Positions 15,034-23,794 of a stretch of 64,000 bases of DNA are shown one piece after another (positions within the stretch are counted from its first letter, which is position 1; every line of letters starts with the position of its first letter). The translations under genes and the position numbers were made by a program. Source of the DNA: Gammaproteobacteria bacterium (GTDB lineage: Bacteria; Pseudomonadota; Gammaproteobacteria; Steroidobacterales; Foliamicaceae); the NCBI GenBank assembly GCA_009838035.1, contig VXSK01000004.1, positions 248,001 to 312,000 of the forward strand, read 5' to 3'. The notes below the pieces were generated by a model. It was not told the origin of the DNA. It made no database searches and saw only the letters and a program-made list of their open reading frames with translations.

Positions 15034-17223
15034 ATGAAATATCGGATCGGTTTGCTTGCGGCCGGCGTCTTGCTGACGGCCTCAACCGCATGGGCTCAGC
15101 AGGATGCTGGCGAGATCGAGGAAGTGGTCGTTACGGCGCGGAAACAGGAAGAGCGGATCCAGGACGTGCCGCTGACCATTACGGCCTTCACCGCCGCCGA
15201 ACTGACGGAGCGGGGCCTGGCGGACGTCATGGACATCAGTCAGTTCACGCCCGGTTTCTCGTTCGAGAAGCTCAACCGATACGGCGTGCAAGGCGGCGGC
15301 AGCCGGCCCGTAATCCGGGGGCAGTCGCAGATTCTTGGCGGCGCCAATGCGTCGATCTTCGTGGACGGCGTGCTGTACAACGATTCAGTGCTGTCGTTCC
15401 CGTTCGATATCGTCGAGCGGGTGGAAGTGATCAAGGGCCCGCAGGCGGCGCTGTTCGGCCGAGCGACCTTCGCCGGCGCGATCAACCTGATCACCAAGAA
15501 GGGCAGCAACGAGCCCGAGAACAAGCTGTCGTTGCGCGTGGCGGAACACGAAGAAGGCGAGATCAACTTCCTGTCGCGCGGGCCCCTTTCGGAAGGCACC
15601 GCCTTCTACATGGCCCACGTTCGCTACTACACCTACGGCGGTTTCTATCGCAACACGCTGGACAACCAGCTGGTGGGCGACGAGGAATCGATCAACCTGA
15701 ATCTCTCCCTGGAGTTCAGGCCGTCGGACAGCTTCATGGCCCGCTTCAACCTCGGCTACGGCAAGGACGACGATGGGGCGGCCCCGGTGACTCTTCAGGA
15801 CCGCACCTACAACAACTGTTTCCTGGAAATTGCCCGACAGTATTACTGCGGGGAAGTGGCCGAACTGGACAGCACCGAACAGAACCTGGAGCTGTTCGGT
15901 GACGACATCGGCCTGGACAAGAAAGCCTGGCGAGCTTCGGCGCAGCTCGAATGGGACCTCGGCGACCTTACCGTGCGGTCCAATACGGGGTACTTCGGCG
16001 CCGATGTGCTCTATGGGTACGACGTGGACATCACTTCGAATTCCACGGCGCTGGGCGGGACCTTCAATCGGATCGCGGTGAGCGACCGGAGTGAATGGTC
16101 TACCGAGTTGCTGGTCAATACCGACCTGGAAGCCGCCACCCGGCTGCTGGGCGGTGTTTACCTGTATCAGAGCCGCCGCGATTTTCGCGAGGACCGGCTT
16201 AACGGCCGCACCGTGGATCAGGGCGAGGCGCGTACGGACAACTGGGCGATTTTCGGATCGGTGGCCCGCGACTTTTCCGATACCGTCACCGGAACGCTGG
16301 AGTTGCGCTACGCCTCGGACAAGATCGGTAACGACAATCCGGGCGCGCGAGCCACGCTTCCGCTGATCGAGAACACCTTCAAGAGCTGGTCGCCGCGCGC
16401 CACGCTGGACTGGAAATATGCCGACGACCGCATGATTTACGGGACGGTCGCCGTCGGAAACAAGCCCGGCTTCATCAACGCCAACCCCTTGCTGGACCCG
16501 TCGCTGCGGTTCGCCGAGGAGGAAGACTCCTGGAACGTCGAGGTGGGCACCAAGAACACGCTGAACGACGGCCGCACGACATTGAACGTGGCGGTGTACT
16601 TCATCGACTGGACCAAGCAGCAGCTCACGACGACCGGCCTGCTCAGCGACGGGCGCCCGGTGTCGTACGTGACCAATGCCGGAGAAACCGAGGCCAAGGG
16701 GCTGGAGCTGGAAGTGGCGCATATCTTCAACGATCAGTTCACGGGCGGCTTCGGCTATGCGCTGAACGACGCCACCTTCGTGGAGTTCGATGAGTTTCGG
16801 GAACAGGCCGTGTTCACGGGCGGCGATCCGTCGGTGGCCGGCAACCAGACGCCCAACGCTTCCAAGCACATGGCCAATGTTTTCGCCCGCTATGAATGGC
16901 CGGTCGGCGCCAACACGGCCTACGTCCGGATGGACTATTCCTTTGCCAGCCGCAAGTACGCGCAGATCTTCAATCATGCGCACAGCGGCGACCAGAACCT
17001 GGTCAACATCAAGCTGGGTCTGGATGTGGAGCAATGGGAGCTGGGGCTGTTCGTGCGTAATCTCACCGACGACCGCACGCCCACGACGGTCATCCGCTTC
17101 GTGGACTTCAAGAACATACTGCCGCGCGGCGACAGCGCCCGTACTTCGGTTTTCGTGCGCGCGTTCCAGTACCCGATGGCCGACCCGCGGCAGATTGGAC
17201 TCACCGCAACCTACGTTTTCTAA
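15034..17223 (+). CDS. TonB-dependent outer-membrane receptor
   Basis: The 729-residue protein has a Sec signal peptide (MKYRIGLLAAGVLLTASTAWA). A TonB-box-like IEEVVVTARKQEE and a plug domain (VPLTITAFTAAEL to RVEVIKGPQAALFGRATFAGAI) come next. A long beta-barrel follows, ending in ATYVF with the terminal phenylalanine typical of BamA substrates. It transports a scarce ligand such as a siderophore, metal chelate, oligosaccharide or small organic. It has no STN domain, so it is unlikely to signal directly to a sigma factor. A GGAGGG ribosome site precedes the ATG. It follows the methyltransferase and small-protein genes on the same strand and may import a product or substrate of the adjacent cluster. 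Confidence 0.93.
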   Translation: MKYRIGLLAAGVLLTASTAWAQQDAGEIEEVVVTARKQEERIQDVPLTITAFTAAELTERGLADVMDISQFTPGFSFEKLNRYGVQGGGSRPVIRGQSQILGGANASIFVDGVLYNDSVLSFPFDIVERVEVIKGPQAALFGRATFAGAINLITKKGSNEPENKLSLRVAEHEEGEINFLSRGPLSEGTAFYMAHVRYYTYGGFYRNTLDNQLVGDEESINLNLSLEFRPSDSFMARFNLGYGKDDDGAAPVTLQDRTYNNCFLEIARQYYCGEVAELDSTEQNLELFGDDIGLDKKAWRASAQLEWDLGDLTVRSNTGYFGADVLYGYDVDITSNSTALGGTFNRIAVSDRSEWSTELLVNTDLEAATRLLGGVYLYQSRRDFREDRLNGRTVDQGEARTDNWAIFGSVARDFSDTVTGTLELRYASDKIGNDNPGARATLPLIENTFKSWSPRATLDWKYADDRMIYGTVAVGNKPGFINANPLLDPSLRFAEEEDSWNVEVGTKNTLNDGRTTLNVAVYFIDWTKQQLTTTGLLSDGRPVSYVTNAGETEAKGLELEVAHIFNDQFTGGFGYALNDATFVEFDEFREQAVFTGGDPSVAGNQTPNASKHMANVFARYEWPVGANTAYVRMDYSFASRKYAQIFNHAHSGDQNLVNIKLGLDVEQWELGLFVRNLTDDRTPTTVIRFVDFKNILPRGDSARTSVFVRAFQYPMADPRQIGLTATYVF

Positions 17224-17248
17224 GAATTTGGGGTTGCCGCCGGCGGTA

Positions 17249-17291
17249 GCCTCGTCTTCGTCACCCGGAACACGGGTGACGAAGACGAGGC
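17249..17291. terminator. Perfect 18-bp hairpin between convergent genes (terminator-like)
   Basis: Arms 17249-17266 and 17274-17291 are perfectly complementary over 18 bases, around a 7-base loop. The hairpin sits between the stop of the TonB receptor and the stop of the flavoprotein on the other strand, where a two-way terminator is expected. There is no T-tract on either side, so it may act as an mRNA 3'-end stabiliser or a factor-assisted terminator. Confidence 0.6.
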
Positions 17292-17316
17292 GGGCCTGAG
17301 CGCCCTTGTTGCGGGA

Positions 17317-18810
17317 TCAGATGGGTAGGGTCATGCCGAGCCAGCGGCCGATGGAGAGCGCCGGGGTGAGCATCATGCCCGGCGCGAACGTGGATCCCAG
17401 CGTGGTGCCGGAGCCGAGGACTTCGCCGGCGGCATAAAGGCCGGGCACCGGCTCCTGGTTTCCGCGCACCACCTGGTGGGCCTTGTTCACGACCACGCCG
17501 GCCGACGAAGTGGCCGAACTTCCCAGGTGCGTGATGGCGTAGAAGGGCGGCTCGGCGATCGGCAGGGGCATGTGCTCGCGCCCCAGCGGGTCCTCGCCGC
17601 TCGCGACCGCCTTGTTGTAGTCGCGGACGGTTTGCTCCAGGCCCGCAGCGTCCACGTCGGCTGCCGCCGCCAGTTCATCCAGGCTGTTGGCGCGGGCGAA
17701 CATGGGATGGTTGTCGCAATGCGCGAGAAACTCTTCCCGGCTGAATCGCGGCAGTCCGGGCGGCGCGCTGCTGAAGATGTTCTCGTCGAAGACGATGACG
17801 TAGCGGAGGCGCGGCAGTGCAAGCACGGCGCGCGCCCGCGGGCGCACCAAGGGTTCGTCCTCGCGAATGAAACGCTGGCCTGAATCATTGACCCAGATTT
17901 CCCACGGCAGCCGTTCCTGGGGAACCGTCGTGAAGCGCGCATAGACCTTGGCGGGGAACGCCGCGGCGGTAAGGATGGAGCCGGTTCCGGCCCGATGAAG
18001 GTGCTGGCCCCGCAGCCAGCCGCCCACCGAGACGGCCAGGTCCAGCCCGTCTCCCAGGGAATGCGGCCAGGATCCGGCCGCGTAGGCGGGGTGGCCGGTC
18101 AGCAGTTCGAACATGTCCGGGTTCATGGCGTAGCCGCCGCTGGTGAGCAGAATGTGGCGTCCACGGAAGGTCCATTCCTGTTCGCCGCTCTCGGCCCGAA
18201 CGCCCTCCACCGCGCCGGAATCGGACGTCAGCAGCCCGGTTACCCGGGTATTCGTGCGAATGGCGATATTGCCTCGCGGCATTTCGCGGTCGAGCTCCTC
18301 CAGCACGACCTTGAGGATCGCCTTGCCGGCTTCCTCGGCCCAGAAGTAACGCGGAACGCTGTAACCTGCACGGCCCGGCGCCGCGCCGGTTACGGGATGG
18401 CCGGGAAGCGGAACGAGGCCTTGGTCGAGCAGCCAGTTCAGCGTATCCGGCGCCAGGTCCACGGTGCGTCGAATGATGTCGGGGTCTGCCTCGCCGAAGG
18501 TGATCTCCATGATGTCCTCGTAGTGGCGGTCGGGCGAATCGACGATGCCCTGGTCTTCCTGCAGCCGGGTGCCGGCCGCGCTGACCTGCCCGGAGGCCAT
18601 GGTCAGCGTGCCGCCCAGCGCATCGGCCGCCTCCAGCATCAGCACCTTCGCGCCGCGTCTCGAAGCATGTATGGCGGCCGGCAGCCCGGCAGTGCCGGCG
18701 CCCACGATGAGGTAGTCCCAGTGCGCTTCCATGAGTGCGCTCGCCCGCAAGGCCGGGCTCAAGATGGTCAAGGCGGCGCCTGCGCCCTTCAGCAGTTCTC
18801 GGCGTTTCAC
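17317..18810 (-). CDS. Tat-type FAD-dependent oxidoreductase (fumarate reductase flavoprotein-like)
   Basis: The 497-residue protein begins MKRRELLKGAGAALTILSPA, a twin-arginine signal. A dinucleotide-binding GAGTAG follows at 37-42, with VLMLEAADALGGTLTMASG, typical of the FAD_binding_2 family. A C-terminal GLYAAGEVLGSGTTLGSTFAPG block closes the FAD site. Relatives are fumarate reductases, urocanate reductases and 3-ketosteroid dehydrogenases; the substrate here is not clear. It is expected to act in the periplasm, with flavin loaded before export. It is the last gene of an apparent operon with the peptide-type ABC transporter, 53 bases after the ATPase gene, so its substrate may arrive with or from peptides. 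Confidence 0.82.
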   Translation of the reverse strand: MKRRELLKGAGAALTILSPALRASALMEAHWDYLIVGAGTAGLPAAIHASRRGAKVLMLEAADALGGTLTMASGQVSAAGTRLQEDQGIVDSPDRHYEDIMEITFGEADPDIIRRTVDLAPDTLNWLLDQGLVPLPGHPVTGAAPGRAGYSVPRYFWAEEAGKAILKVVLEELDREMPRGNIAIRTNTRVTGLLTSDSGAVEGVRAESGEQEWTFRGRHILLTSGGYAMNPDMFELLTGHPAYAAGSWPHSLGDGLDLAVSVGGWLRGQHLHRAGTGSILTAAAFPAKVYARFTTVPQERLPWEIWVNDSGQRFIREDEPLVRPRARAVLALPRLRYVIVFDENIFSSAPPGLPRFSREEFLAHCDNHPMFARANSLDELAAAADVDAAGLEQTVRDYNKAVASGEDPLGREHMPLPIAEPPFYAITHLGSSATSSAGVVVNKAHQVVRGNQEPVPGLYAAGEVLGSGTTLGSTFAPGMMLTPALSIGRWLGMTLPI

Positions 18811-18863
18811 AGCCGCGCAGTTTACATGCCGGCTGGAGCTATTGCGAAGGCCCGGCCTCTGCC

Positions 18864-20444
18864 CTAAACGGCATCCGGGCGCCAGCGCGCCTGCGCGGCG
18901 AGCAGTTCGCGGGTGTATTCGTGCCGGGGCGCGTTCATGACCCTGGACACGGGCCCCTGTTCGACAATTCGTCCCCGGCGCAGCACGATCACGCGGTCGG
19001 CCACTTCCGCCGCCAGGGACAGATCGTGTGTGATCAGAAGCAGCGCCAGCCTGTGCTCTTCACGAATGTCCCGAAGCAGCGCCAGGATGCGGGCCTGGGT
19101 GCGAATATCCAGCGCGGACAGCGCCTCATCGGCGAGCAGCAGGCGCGGATTCATAGCCAGCGCGCGCGCCAGCGCGATCCGTTGGCGCTGGCCCCCGGAA
19201 AAAGCCGCCGGGCGCCGGTCCATCCGCTTCGGATCGAGACCGACGCGGCCCAGGAGGGCGGCCACGCGGTCCTTTTGCTCCGCACGGCCGCACAGGCGGT
19301 GTGTGCGGATCGGTTCGGCGACGATGCGTTCCACCGGCCATCGGGGATTGAGGCTGGAATAAGGGTCCTGGAAAACCATTTGCAGATGTCGCGCCCGGAC
19401 TGATGGACCCGGAAACTCCTCACTGAGCGCCGGGAACCGAAGTTGCCCCGGCGTCACCCTGATTACCCCGGCGAGTGCGCGTGCGATCGTGGTTTTGCCC
19501 GATCCGGACTCGCCCACCAGGCACACGGTTTCGTTGGCGTGAATCGAGAAGTCCACTTGTTCCACCGCCGCCTGATCGGCGCCCCGGTATCGGACCGTAA
19601 GGCCGTGCAGTGCGGCCAATGCCTCTCGCGGCTCCCGGCGGCCGCTGCGGACGGGAGCGGACGCGCGCCTTCCGGGCAGCGCGTTCAGAAGCGAGCGGGT
19701 GTACTCGTGGCGGGGTTTCGAGAACAGTTCGCGGGCCGGCCCGTGTTCGACTACCCGCCCGCCGTGCATGACGTACAGGCGGTCGCAGAAACGGGCGGCC
19801 AGCGCCAGGTCATGGGTGATCATCAGCAGGGTGTGGCGCTTTGCGCGGCGCTTGAGCAGTTCAAGCACCCGTGACTGCACCGAGGCGTCCAGCGCCGTGG
19901 TGGGCTCATCGGCGATGAGCAGCGGCGGCCGGTTGATGAGCGCCAGGGCGATCATGATGCGCTGGCGCTGCCCGCCCGAGAACTGGTGCGGGTAGGCGCG
20001 CATGGCCGATTCCGGTTTGGGCAGTTCGACAGAACGCAAGGCTTCCATGGCTCTCGCTTTGGCCTGTTTCCGGGTCAGCCCGGAATGCCGCATGGCGCTT
20101 TCGGCCAGCGCGGAACCGATCCGGCGGACCGGGTTGAGCGACTTCAGGGGGTCCTGAAACACGAACCCGGCGAGCCGTCCGCGCAACGGCCGCAGGGCCT
20201 GTTCGTCGAGTTTCGTCAGTTCCCGGTCCCCGATGAACACCTTGCCGCCGGCGATACGTCCCGGCGCGGGTATCAGGCCAAGAATGGCCAGCGCCGCCAG
20301 CGTCTTGCCGGCGCCGGATTCGCCCACAAGGCCCACGATTTCTCCCTCGGCCGCATCCATCGACACCTTGTGCAGGATTCTTCCGCTCTGCGGGAAATCC
20401 ACGCAGAGTTCGCGCATCCGCAGCAGGGACGCCGAACCGCTCAT
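18864..20444 (-). CDS. Fused double ATPase of a dipeptide/oligopeptide-type ABC transporter
   Basis: The 526-residue protein is a head-to-tail fusion of DppD-like and DppF-like ATPases. The first Walker A (GESGAGKT) is at 41-48 with signature FSGGQRQR near 155. The second Walker A (GESGSGKT) is at 311-318 with its own FSGGQRQR. Both halves keep Walker B aspartate/glutamate pairs and ITHD switch histidines. It powers the membrane pair encoded just upstream. The frame is open much further upstream, but the ATG at 20444 overlaps the permease stop as ATGA and gives the expected N-terminus. Such fusions are common in this family (YejF, GsiA). Confidence 0.93.
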   Translation of the reverse strand: MSGSASLLRMRELCVDFPQSGRILHKVSMDAAEGEIVGLVGESGAGKTLAALAILGLIPAPGRIAGGKVFIGDRELTKLDEQALRPLRGRLAGFVFQDPLKSLNPVRRIGSALAESAMRHSGLTRKQAKARAMEALRSVELPKPESAMRAYPHQFSGGQRQRIMIALALINRPPLLIADEPTTALDASVQSRVLELLKRRAKRHTLLMITHDLALAARFCDRLYVMHGGRVVEHGPARELFSKPRHEYTRSLLNALPGRRASAPVRSGRREPREALAALHGLTVRYRGADQAAVEQVDFSIHANETVCLVGESGSGKTTIARALAGVIRVTPGQLRFPALSEEFPGPSVRARHLQMVFQDPYSSLNPRWPVERIVAEPIRTHRLCGRAEQKDRVAALLGRVGLDPKRMDRRPAAFSGGQRQRIALARALAMNPRLLLADEALSALDIRTQARILALLRDIREEHRLALLLITHDLSLAAEVADRVIVLRRGRIVEQGPVSRVMNAPRHEYTRELLAAQARWRPDAV

Positions 20445-21286
20445 TGTCGGGCGCGATCCAGCGCGCTCAGCCCGTCGCCCAGGAGGTGGATGGACACGAC
20501 CAGCAGGGCGATTGCGGTGGCCGGCACGACCATGAGCCAGGGGGCGACGATAAGAAAGTCGCGCGACTCCTGCAGCAGCGCTCCCCAGGTGGGAACGCCC
20601 AGCGGCGCTCCGAGCCCCAGGAAAGAGAGTGCGCTTTCCGCGACCAGCATGTCGGCGAAATGAAAGGTGAAGACCACCGCCAGCACCGGACGCAGTCCTG
20701 GAAGCAGGTGTCCCAGGAGTATGCGCGGCGTGCTCACCGCCATGACACGGGCTGCCGTTACGTAGTCCTGAGCCAGCAGGCGCAGACTCTCGGCGTAGAC
20801 CACGCGGGCGAAGACCGGCCAACTCAACAGCCCCAGCGTGATGCTGAGCGGCCAGAATCCCCGGCCGGCCACGGTCACGATGATGATCGCCGCGACCAGC
20901 CCCGGAAAGGACAGCGTGGCGTCGACCAGTTGATTGATGATGGTACGTGGGTAGCGCGGGAACTGTGCGGCGCACATGCCCAGCGTGCCGCCCAGCACCA
21001 GCGCCAGCGTGCAGGAAACGGTGGCTACGCCCACCGACCAGGGAAGGCCCGACAGGACCCGCGACCACAGGTCCCGGCCGAGATTGTCGGTCCCCAGCAA
21101 ATGGCCCGCCGTGCCTGCCGGGGCGAAGCGCTGGGCCAGGTCGCCCAACTGCGGGTCGTGCGTTTGCAGCAGTCCGCTCAGCGCGAGGAGCAGCAGCCAT
21201 CCCAGCAGCACTGCCGCGCCCAGGGCCAGTTGCGGTGACGCCTTGAGCGGCGCAAACACCCGGTTCAACGTGGGCGCTCCGGTCAT
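20441..21286 (-). CDS. ABC transporter permease, DppC-like
   Basis: The 281-residue inner-membrane protein has an N-terminal transmembrane helix, a periplasmic LLGTDNLGRDLWSRVL loop typical of DppC/OppC, and five further helices. The cytoplasmic EAA-like loop reads AARVMAVSTPRILLGHLLPG. It forms the translocation pore with the DppB-like permease upstream. It overlaps both neighbours by four bases (ATGA), so the four transporter genes are translationally coupled. Confidence 0.92.
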   Translation of the reverse strand: MTGAPTLNRVFAPLKASPQLALGAAVLLGWLLLLALSGLLQTHDPQLGDLAQRFAPAGTAGHLLGTDNLGRDLWSRVLSGLPWSVGVATVSCTLALVLGGTLGMCAAQFPRYPRTIINQLVDATLSFPGLVAAIIIVTVAGRGFWPLSITLGLLSWPVFARVVYAESLRLLAQDYVTAARVMAVSTPRILLGHLLPGLRPVLAVVFTFHFADMLVAESALSFLGLGAPLGVPTWGALLQESRDFLIVAPWLMVVPATAIALLVVSIHLLGDGLSALDRARQ

Positions 21287-22209
21287 TGCGTTGCCGGCCT
21301 CAGCCTTGGATCAATCAGTCGCAGCAGGGCATCCGCCAGATTGTTGACCGCAAAGACCAGTAGCGCGACGACAAAGCAGATCGCCTGAAGCACCGGAAAG
21401 TCCAGGTTCTGGGCCGAGTGCAGCAGCAGCAGACCGATGCCCGGCCACAGGAACATAGTTTCGATCAGCACGACGCCGGACACCAGGAAGGCGAACTGGG
21501 TTCCGATCAGCGCGACGGCCGCCGGCAGGGCGGCCGGGAGCGCCTCTCTCCAGAGGATGAACCGCATCGAGGCGCCGTTGGCCCGGGCGGTGCGTATGTA
21601 GTCCTCCTGCATGGCCTCGGCAACGCCGGCGCTGACCACACGGCACAGTTTCGGCGCGAGGAAGAAGCCCAGCGAAATACTCGGCAGAATCCACGCGGCC
21701 GGCTGGGCGTAACCGAGCGAGGGCAGCCAGCCCAGCCGCACCACGAAAAGCTGGATCAGCACCAGCGCCATGACGAAGCCGGGGATGCCCTGGGCCACCG
21801 CAGTCAGCGCCGCGCCGAACCGGCGGGAAGCGGCCTCCGGGCGCTGGCCGATCCAGACGCCGGCAGGGATTGCCGTGATCAGAGTCAACGCCATGCTCAG
21901 CACCGCCATCAGCAAGGTGCCCGGCAGTTGTTCCAGCGCCATGGAAAGTGCCGGTTGGCCGGTGTAGATCGAGACGCCGAAGTCGAGCTGCGCCATGCGC
22001 CCCAGTTGCACCAGGTAGCGTTGCCAGACGGGAAGGTCGAGGCCGTATTCGGCGCGGATCCGTTCGAGCAGCTCCGGCGTCGGGTCCTCGCCCGCCAGCA
22101 TCAGGGCCGGATCGCCGGCTAGGCCAAGCGCGACGAACAGCAGCGCGTTCACGCCCAGCAACAGGATCACGAGTCGCGCCAGGCGCTGCGCCAGCCCGGA
22201 CAGAATCAT
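21283..22209 (-). CDS. ABC transporter permease, DppB-like
   Basis: The 308-residue inner-membrane protein begins with a transmembrane helix (LVILLLGVNALLFVALGLAG), followed by the periplasmic GLDLPVWQRYLVQL stretch typical of DppB/OppB. Its EAA loop is RTARANGASMRFILWREALP. The frame is open further upstream, but the ATG at 22209 overlaps the binding-protein stop as ATGA and places the first helix near the N-terminus. It pairs with the DppC-like permease. Confidence 0.92.
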   Translation of the reverse strand: MILSGLAQRLARLVILLLGVNALLFVALGLAGDPALMLAGEDPTPELLERIRAEYGLDLPVWQRYLVQLGRMAQLDFGVSIYTGQPALSMALEQLPGTLLMAVLSMALTLITAIPAGVWIGQRPEAASRRFGAALTAVAQGIPGFVMALVLIQLFVVRLGWLPSLGYAQPAAWILPSISLGFFLAPKLCRVVSAGVAEAMQEDYIRTARANGASMRFILWREALPAALPAAVALIGTQFAFLVSGVVLIETMFLWPGIGLLLLHSAQNLDFPVLQAICFVVALLVFAVNNLADALLRLIDPRLRPATQ

Positions 22210-23744
22210 TCGGTCCGCTCTACCCGGTAGAGCTCCGGGGCCCGCGTGCGCACGCGGAAGCCGCTCAAGCCCGGCGCTACCACCCACATGTGACCGTATT
22301 CCAGCAGCAGCAGACTGGGCGCGCGCCGCCGGTACTCGACAGCCAGTTCCTGCAGCAGGGCCTCCCTTCGCCGAGTGTCCATTTCACGGCCGGCCGCGAC
22401 GAGTCCCGCCCGGAGCGTTTCGTCGCAGAAGAACGGGCGGGCCTTGAGGCAGGAGTATTGCTCCATGGGACGCAAGGCGTCGTTATGCGGCGCGGTGTTC
22501 CAGGCGAGGGTGAAGAGCTCGGTGCGCCAGGCGCCCTGGAAATACTGGCGTATCCAGTCCGAGAACAGCACCCTCCGAAACGCCATGTCAATGCCCACCG
22601 CCGCCAGGTCCTGCTGCAGCTTGGCGAAGATTTCCAGGTCGTTGGGATAGGTGCCGGTCACGACCTGCACCTCCGTCGAGAAACCCTGTGGGTAGCCTGC
22701 CTCGGCGAGCAGTGCCCGGGCCTTTATCGGATCGTGGGGATAGGGCTTGATCCGCGGATTGTGGCCGAACACGTTGGGCGCCGATCCCTGGCTGGCCGGC
22801 GGCGCGAAGCCCTGAAGGATGTCTTCCGAGATGGCTTTCCGGTCAATGGCGTAGTTGAACGCCTGGCGCACGCGTACGTCTGCGATCGGCGCGTCGGGAT
22901 GTCCGGTCACGTCAAAGGCGAAGGCCAGGATCTGCCGCAGGATATCGGCGTGAACGGTAAAGCCGCGATCGCGAAAAAAGTCCAGTTGCTCGGGGCGCAG
23001 GGACATGATTATGTCCAGCTGGCCGGACAGGGCCGCCTGCAAACGGGAAGCGTGGTCGCGCAGCGGATACATCTCCACCCGGGAGATTCCGGGCGGCCGC
23101 CAGGCGTACGGGTTGGCTGTCAGCACCACCGCGCCGTTGCGGTTCTGCCAGTCCGTAAGCAGGTACGAACCCGTACCCACCGGGGTTCGCGAAAAGCCGT
23201 GTCGACCCAGCTCGCGCCAGGCCTGTGGCTCGACCATCATCGCGGAGGTCAGCCGGTTGGGCAGGACCGGGTCCGGTTCCCAGGTGGTGAAGATCAGCGT
23301 GCGCGCGTCGGGCGCCTCGACCTCGCTGACCCGGCGCATTTCCCAGCCCACGACCGTCGCCTGGCCCTCGTCGCTGATCAGCCAGTCGAAAACCTCCTTG
23401 GCCGAAAAGGCATTGAACGGCCGGCCGTTGGCATAGCGCACGCCTTCGCGCAGCACGAAGCGCCAGGTGTTGGGATCCAGATTCTCGAAACTCTCGGCCA
23501 GCAGCGGAACGATGCGTCCTTCGTCGTCGCTTTCGGTGAGCGGGTCGAAGATCTGGCGCCAGACCCAGTCCCCGGGGACGCCCAGGGTCCGAAACGGATC
23601 GCCGTAGCTGGCCGGCATGAGCGTGATTGCCACGCGCAGCGGCGTTTCGTCCGCGTAAGCACGCGGCGCGCCGCCGGCTCCCGCAAGTGCAAGAATCACG
23701 CACGAACAGAGCGCGATTCGGGCCAGTGTCCTGTCTCGTCGCAT
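22206..23744 (-). CDS. Periplasmic substrate-binding protein, family 5 (peptide/nickel type)
   Basis: The 512-residue protein has a Sec signal peptide ending near RAYADETP, then the family-5 pattern: QIFDPLTESDDEGRIVPLLAES, WRFVLREGVRYANGRPF and VRQAFNYAIDRKAI. It captures the ligand for the ABC transporter encoded downstream. Family members bind peptides, nickel, glutathione or other compounds, so 'dipeptide' is only the default. It is the first gene of the operon and is divergent from the aminotransferase gene, with a 50-base gap that must hold promoters for both. Confidence 0.9.
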   Translation of the reverse strand: MRRDRTLARIALCSCVILALAGAGGAPRAYADETPLRVAITLMPASYGDPFRTLGVPGDWVWRQIFDPLTESDDEGRIVPLLAESFENLDPNTWRFVLREGVRYANGRPFNAFSAKEVFDWLISDEGQATVVGWEMRRVSEVEAPDARTLIFTTWEPDPVLPNRLTSAMMVEPQAWRELGRHGFSRTPVGTGSYLLTDWQNRNGAVVLTANPYAWRPPGISRVEMYPLRDHASRLQAALSGQLDIIMSLRPEQLDFFRDRGFTVHADILRQILAFAFDVTGHPDAPIADVRVRQAFNYAIDRKAISEDILQGFAPPASQGSAPNVFGHNPRIKPYPHDPIKARALLAEAGYPQGFSTEVQVVTGTYPNDLEIFAKLQQDLAAVGIDMAFRRVLFSDWIRQYFQGAWRTELFTLAWNTAPHNDALRPMEQYSCLKARPFFCDETLRAGLVAAGREMDTRRREALLQELAVEYRRRAPSLLLLEYGHMWVVAPGLSGFRVRTRAPELYRVERTE

Positions 23745-23794
23745 CAGCGGCGTAGTCTATTATGGTCTTTCGTCGATTTCGGGGAGGCGCGCCG

